Below the pieces are notes generated by a model. It ran no database searches, had not been told where the DNA came from, and was given only the letters and a program-made list of their open reading frames with translations. A stretch of 64,000 nucleotides of DNA, taken from NCBI GenBank assembly GCA_037190175.1, contig JBBCJM010000004.1, positions 1 to 64,000 on the forward strand, read 5' to 3'. A program made the translations under genes and the position numbers. Below are positions 60,733 through 64,000 of this stretch, piece after piece (the stretch's first letter is position 1; each line of letters opens with the position of its first letter). Source of the stretch: JBBCJM01 sp037190175. Lineage in GTDB: Bacteria; Pseudomonadota; Alphaproteobacteria; Rhodobacterales; Rhodobacteraceae.

Positions 60733-61800
60733 TCAGTGCAGGATCAGCGCGTTCTCGGGGGCCCAGGTCAGCCAGACGTCGCTTACCCCGTCCGGCACCG
60801 TGCGCTGCGGCGCCGCGACCGAGAAGGCACGGCCGTTCGCCTCGACCAGATAGTTCACGTCCGCGCCGCGGAAGATGCGCTCGGTCACCCGTCCGGCGAC
60901 GGCGTTCGGGAGGCCGGCCGCGGGCGGGTCCAGGCCCAGCGCGATGTGCTCGGGCCGCACGCCCAGCAGCACCTCCTGCCCGGGCGGGGGCAGCCGCGCC
61001 GGCAGGCGGGCGGCCAGCGGCGTGCCGAACCAGTCGAGTTCGATGGCCTCGGCCGTCGCCGCGCCCGCCCGCACGGGGAAGAAGTTCATCTCGCCCACGA
61101 AGCGGGCCACGAATTCGCTGCCGGGGCGGTTGTAGAGATCCCAGGGCTTGCCGATCTGCTCGATCCGCCCGTCGTTCATCACCACCACGGTGTCCGACAT
61201 GGTCAGCGCCTCTTCCTGGTCGTGGGTGACGAGGATGAAGGTCTTGCCGGTCTCGCGCTGCAACCGGCGCAGTTCGATCTGCATCTCCTTGCGCAGCTTG
61301 GCGTCCAGCGCCGACAGCGGTTCGTCCAGCAGCAGGATCGGCGGGTTCGGCGCCAGCGCGCGGGCCAGCGCCACGCGCTGCTTCTGCCCGCCCGAGAGCG
61401 CCGCCGGCATCCGTTCGGCCAGCGCCTCGAGCTTGACCAGCGCCAGCATCTCGTCCACGCGGGCGGCGATGGCGGCGCGGCCCAGCCCCTTCAGCTCCAG
61501 CCCGAAGGAGATGTTGCGGCGCACGGTCAGGTGCGGGAACAGGGCATAGTCCTGGAACACCACGTTCACGTCGCGCTTGTGCGGCGGCAGGTCGGTCACG
61601 TCGCGGCCCTGGATCAGCACCCGGCCGCTGTCGGGATCCTCGAAGCCGCCGATCATCCGCAGCGTGGTGGACTTGCCGCAGCCCGAGGGGCCGAGCAGGG
61701 TGACGAACTCGCCCGAGGCGAGGGTCAGCGACAGATCCTCGACCGCGGTCACCGACTGATAGGTCTTGCGGATGCGGTCGAGCACGAGAACGCCGGACAT
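60733..61800 (-). CDS. ABC importer ATPase, polyamine/opine type
   Basis: A 355-residue PotA/FbpC-type ATPase. Walker A is GPSGCGKST, the signature is LSGGQKQRVALARAL and Walker B is ILLLDEPLSALD. A TOBE domain follows from about residue 280 (VLLGVRPEHIAL). It powers the two permeases at 61805 and 62599. The polyamine/putrescine family also moves opines and other small cations. Confidence 0.9.
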   Translation of the reverse strand: MSGVLVLDRIRKTYQSVTAVEDLSLTLASGEFVTLLGPSGCGKSTTLRMIGGFEDPDSGRVLIQGRDVTDLPPHKRDVNVVFQDYALFPHLTVRRNISFGLELKGLGRAAIAARVDEMLALVKLEALAERMPAALSGGQKQRVALARALAPNPPILLLDEPLSALDAKLRKEMQIELRRLQRETGKTFILVTHDQEEALTMSDTVVVMNDGRIEQIGKPWDLYNRPGSEFVARFVGEMNFFPVRAGAATAEAIELDWFGTPLAARLPARLPPPGQEVLLGVRPEHIALGLDPPAAGLPNAVAGRVTERIFRGADVNYLVEANGRAFSVAAPQRTVPDGVSDVWLTWAPENALILH

Positions 61801-61804
61801 CTTT

Positions 61805-62602
61805 TCACCTCATCCTGCGGGTGGTGCGTTCGGCGTAAAGGCCGAGCGCGACGGTGATGACCAGGACCATGGCCGAGATCGCGGCGATCTCGGGCGACAG
61901 GCCGCGGTGGATGCGCTGGTAGATCAGCACGGGCAGCGTGGGCGAATAGCCGCCCAGGAAGGTCGAGCGCACGAAGTCGTCGAAACTGGTCAGCATCGCG
62001 AAGATGGTGCCGCCGACCAGCGCGGGGCGCAGGAACGGCAGGGTGACGCGCACGAAGGCCACGAAACCGTCGGCGCCCAGGTCGCGCGCGGCGTCGGTCA
62101 GGTTGCGGGGCATGGCCTGCAACCGGGTCAGCACCATCAGCGCCACGAAGGGCACGGCGTGGATGGTATGGGCCAGCACGATGGCCAGCGCGCCCTGCTC
62201 GATCCCCAGCGTGCGGGTGAAGATGCGCAGGCTGATGGCCTGCACCACGCCGGGCACCACGATGGGCAGGCAGACCAGCGCGAAGAAGGTGGAGACGGCG
62301 ATCATCCGCCGGTCGGCCAGCGCCACCGCGGCCCAGATGCCGATGATCGTCGCCGCCACCGTCGAGACCGCCGCGATCCAGATCGACAGGAACAGCGCCT
62401 CCAGGAACTCGCGGTCGGCCATGGCCGAGGCGTACCACTTGGTCGTCCAGGCATTGATCGGAAAGCCCATGAAGGGGCCGTCCTTCAGGCTCATCACCAC
62501 CACGATGGCCAGCGGCGACAGAAGGTAGAAGGCGAAGGCGGCATAGGCGAAGCCCAGCCAGCTCCAGCTGCCCGGCGAGGCGAGGCGTTGCCAGCGGGTC
62601 AT
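61805..62602 (-). CDS. ABC importer permease, PotC type
   Basis: A 265-residue permease with about six helices. The EAA-like loop is LTDAARDLGADGFVAFVRVTLPFL and MVLVITVALGLYAE is the last helix. The start overlaps the stop of the other permease (ATGA); the frame to 63406 is a shadow. Works with the PotB-type partner. Confidence 0.9.
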   Translation of the reverse strand: MTRWQRLASPGSWSWLGFAYAAFAFYLLSPLAIVVVMSLKDGPFMGFPINAWTTKWYASAMADREFLEALFLSIWIAAVSTVAATIIGIWAAVALADRRMIAVSTFFALVCLPIVVPGVVQAISLRIFTRTLGIEQGALAIVLAHTIHAVPFVALMVLTRLQAMPRNLTDAARDLGADGFVAFVRVTLPFLRPALVGGTIFAMLTSFDDFVRSTFLGGYSPTLPVLIYQRIHRGLSPEIAAISAMVLVITVALGLYAERTTRRMR

Positions 62603-63564
62603 TTCGGCCTCCGCGCGCGGATCGCGACGTTCAGCGCCGCGGCGATGGCCAGCGCCAGCACGAAGAGCGTGATCGAACCCGCCGCCCCCATCGGCCAGGT
62701 CAGGTTGGCGTCGTAGAAATAGCTGGCGATCACCTGCGAGAAGAGGTTGGTGCCGGGCCCGGCCAGGATCAGCGGCACGGTGTAGATGCCGGTCGAGATC
62801 AGGAAGACCAGCGTGACCCCGGTGGCGATGCCGTCGCGGATCAGCGGCAGGGTGACGCGGAAGAACCGGCGCATCGGGCTGGCCCCCAGGTCGGCCGCGG
62901 CCTCGAGCACGTGGTTCGGCACCTTCTCGATCGCCGCATAGAGCGGCAGCAGCATGAAGAGCGCGGTGACGTAGAGCAGCCCCAGCGACAGCGAGAACCA
63001 GGTGTAGAGGAAGGGGATGGGCCGCTCGGTCAGCCCCAGGGTCTGCAGCACGATGTTCACCGCGCCGTTGGCGGCGAAGATCAGCACGTAGGAGAAGACG
63101 CGGATGATCTCGCCCGCCCAGGCGGGGATCATCACCAGCAGAAGCAGGCGCACCTGCCAGCCGGGCGGCACCTTCTTGGCGATGAAATAGGCCAGCGGCA
63201 GCATCACGACAAAGGTCGCGGCGACGATCAGCATCGACAGCACCAGCGTGCGGATCAGCGGCCGGTAGATGGTATAGTCGGTGGCGATCTGGCGGTAGTT
63301 GTCCAGCGTGTAGACCGGCCCTTGCCCCGCCGGCAGCGGATAGAGCCGCATGAAGGAGATATTGGCCATCTGGATCAGCGGCAGCACGTTCCACACCACC
63401 ACCCACAGCACCGGCACCCCCAAGAGCAGCCCGACCGACAGCCAGCCGCGGCGGCGCAGAAAGGCCGACAGCCGCGAATAGGCGCGGCTCTGCATCAGCA
63501 GATAGGACCAGTGGGGGCGCCCCGGCGGCGCGGTCAGCTTGGCGGAATGGCTCGTCACGGTCAT
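62599..63564 (-). CDS. ABC importer permease, PotB type
   Basis: A 321-residue permease with an N-terminal cytoplasmic tail of about 40 residues, then about six helices. LLGVPVLWVVVWNVLPLIQ is the first helix and LEAAADLGASPMRRFFRVTLPLI the EAA loop. ATG at 63564. Upstream, after a 77-nt gap, is the binding-protein gene. Confidence 0.9.
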   Translation of the reverse strand: MTVTSHSAKLTAPPGRPHWSYLLMQSRAYSRLSAFLRRRGWLSVGLLLGVPVLWVVVWNVLPLIQMANISFMRLYPLPAGQGPVYTLDNYRQIATDYTIYRPLIRTLVLSMLIVAATFVVMLPLAYFIAKKVPPGWQVRLLLLVMIPAWAGEIIRVFSYVLIFAANGAVNIVLQTLGLTERPIPFLYTWFSLSLGLLYVTALFMLLPLYAAIEKVPNHVLEAAADLGASPMRRFFRVTLPLIRDGIATGVTLVFLISTGIYTVPLILAGPGTNLFSQVIASYFYDANLTWPMGAAGSITLFVLALAIAAALNVAIRARRPK

Positions 63565-63641
63565 GGGCGATCCTGGCGATGGGGGGCGGCGGCTCCGGCA
63601 GGACCGGCGCGCGGGTGGGCGCGCCGGTCCGCCAAGGTCGG

Positions 63642-64000
63642 TCAGGCCTCCATCAGCCCGGCGGAGTACTTGTCCAGCAGCATGTAGCGGGTGTCGTCGG
63701 CCCCCTTCACGTCCAGCCAGGTGATCCGCTTCAGCTGTTCCTCGCCGAAGGAATAGGCGCGGATCTCGTCTTCGGTCAGCCCGGTTGTGGTGTCCTGGAA
63801 GGTGGAGATGTTGCCCGAGGACCGCACCATCGAGGCCGCGGCTTCCGTCTGCGACAGCAGGAAGTCGATGAACCGATAGGCGTTGTCCTGGTTGGCGCCG
63901 CCCTTGATCAGCGAATAGTTCATGGTCCAGCCCATCGCGCCTTCCTTCGGCACGCCCTGGGCCAGGCTGGGATCGGCCAGCACCAGCGGCACGATGCCCT
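63642..64000 (-). CDS. ABC importer substrate-binding protein (partial, PotD type)
   Basis: Only the C-terminal ~118 residues are in the window; the gene continues past its right edge. The fragment contains EGAMGWTMNYSLIKGGANQDNAYRFIDFLLS and TTGLTEDEIRAYSFG, both typical of the second lobe of PotD-like spermidine/putrescine-binding proteins. It is the first visible gene of the leftward operon. The ligand is probably a cationic or zwitterionic nitrogen compound. Confidence 0.82.
   Translation of the reverse strand, partial: GIVPLVLADPSLAQGVPKEGAMGWTMNYSLIKGGANQDNAYRFIDFLLSQTEAAASMVRSSGNISTFQDTTTGLTEDEIRAYSFGEEQLKRITWLDVKGADDTRYMLLDKYSAGLMEA

Overview
The window is a gene-dense, very GC-rich stretch of an alphaproteobacterial genome. 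It is most likely Rhodobacterales (Paracoccaceae-like), inferred from a small protein ending in the SDESFPASDPP motif, a DUF2125 protein, ZapE, GGAAC-type general-stress promoters and long nested intergenic palindromes. I saw no rRNA, tRNA, CRISPR array, insertion sequence or phage gene. Coding regions are tightly packed, many joined by 4-nt ATGA overlaps.
Layout. (1) 29-3827: a small stress block with a DUF2934 protein, an SDR with an extended N-terminus, a TreZ-type trehalose hydrolase and a tiny membrane protein. Both of its divergent gaps carry back-to-back GGAAC promoters. (2) 3850-22775: a catabolic island built around three related FAD-binding-2 (ketosteroid-dehydrogenase-like) flavoproteins. 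With them are a Gfo/Idh dehydrogenase, an IclR regulator, a NIPSNAP protein, a TIM-barrel isomerase, a LysR regulator, an epimerase, an AroE-like dehydrogenase, a complete branched-chain-type ABC importer (livJHMGF), a PQQ sugar dehydrogenase and two SDRs. I infer uptake and ring oxidation of a cyclic (hydroaromatic or cyclitol-like) compound. (3) 22858-33880: mostly housekeeping and aromatic-acid end steps: two MFS transporters, ZapE, DUF1428, DinB, fumarylacetoacetase, an MBL hydrolase, maleylacetoacetate isomerase, a thiolase and a DUF2125 protein.
(4) 34007-54103: the most unusual part. An unbroken 13.6-kb leftward run of 11 genes encodes a methyltransferase-like protein, HyuA, HyuB, two MmgE/PrpD proteins, an argininosuccinate-lyase-like protein between two HbpS/GlcG proteins, a class II aldolase, an aldehyde dehydrogenase and a sulfatase. 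A divergent LysR gene precedes it. Next come a tripartite tricarboxylate (TTT) importer with fused TctA-TctB and a LigM-type tetrahydrofolate-dependent O-demethylase. A two-part LysR operator is nearly identical (29 of the first 32 bases, same internal spacing) in front of the 11-gene run and in front of the TTT/demethylase pair, so both look like one regulon. The combination resembles aminopolycarboxylate breakdown by C-N lyase and MmgE/PrpD epimerase, but the substrate is unknown.
(5) 54115-64000: a LysR regulator with two tandem HTH domains, a GntR/FCD regulator and a MATE exporter. These are followed by a leftward operon with a polyamine/opine-type ABC importer (substrate-binding gene cut by the window end), a 2-hydroxyacid dehydrogenase, an FAD reductase and an octopine-dehydrogenase-family enzyme.
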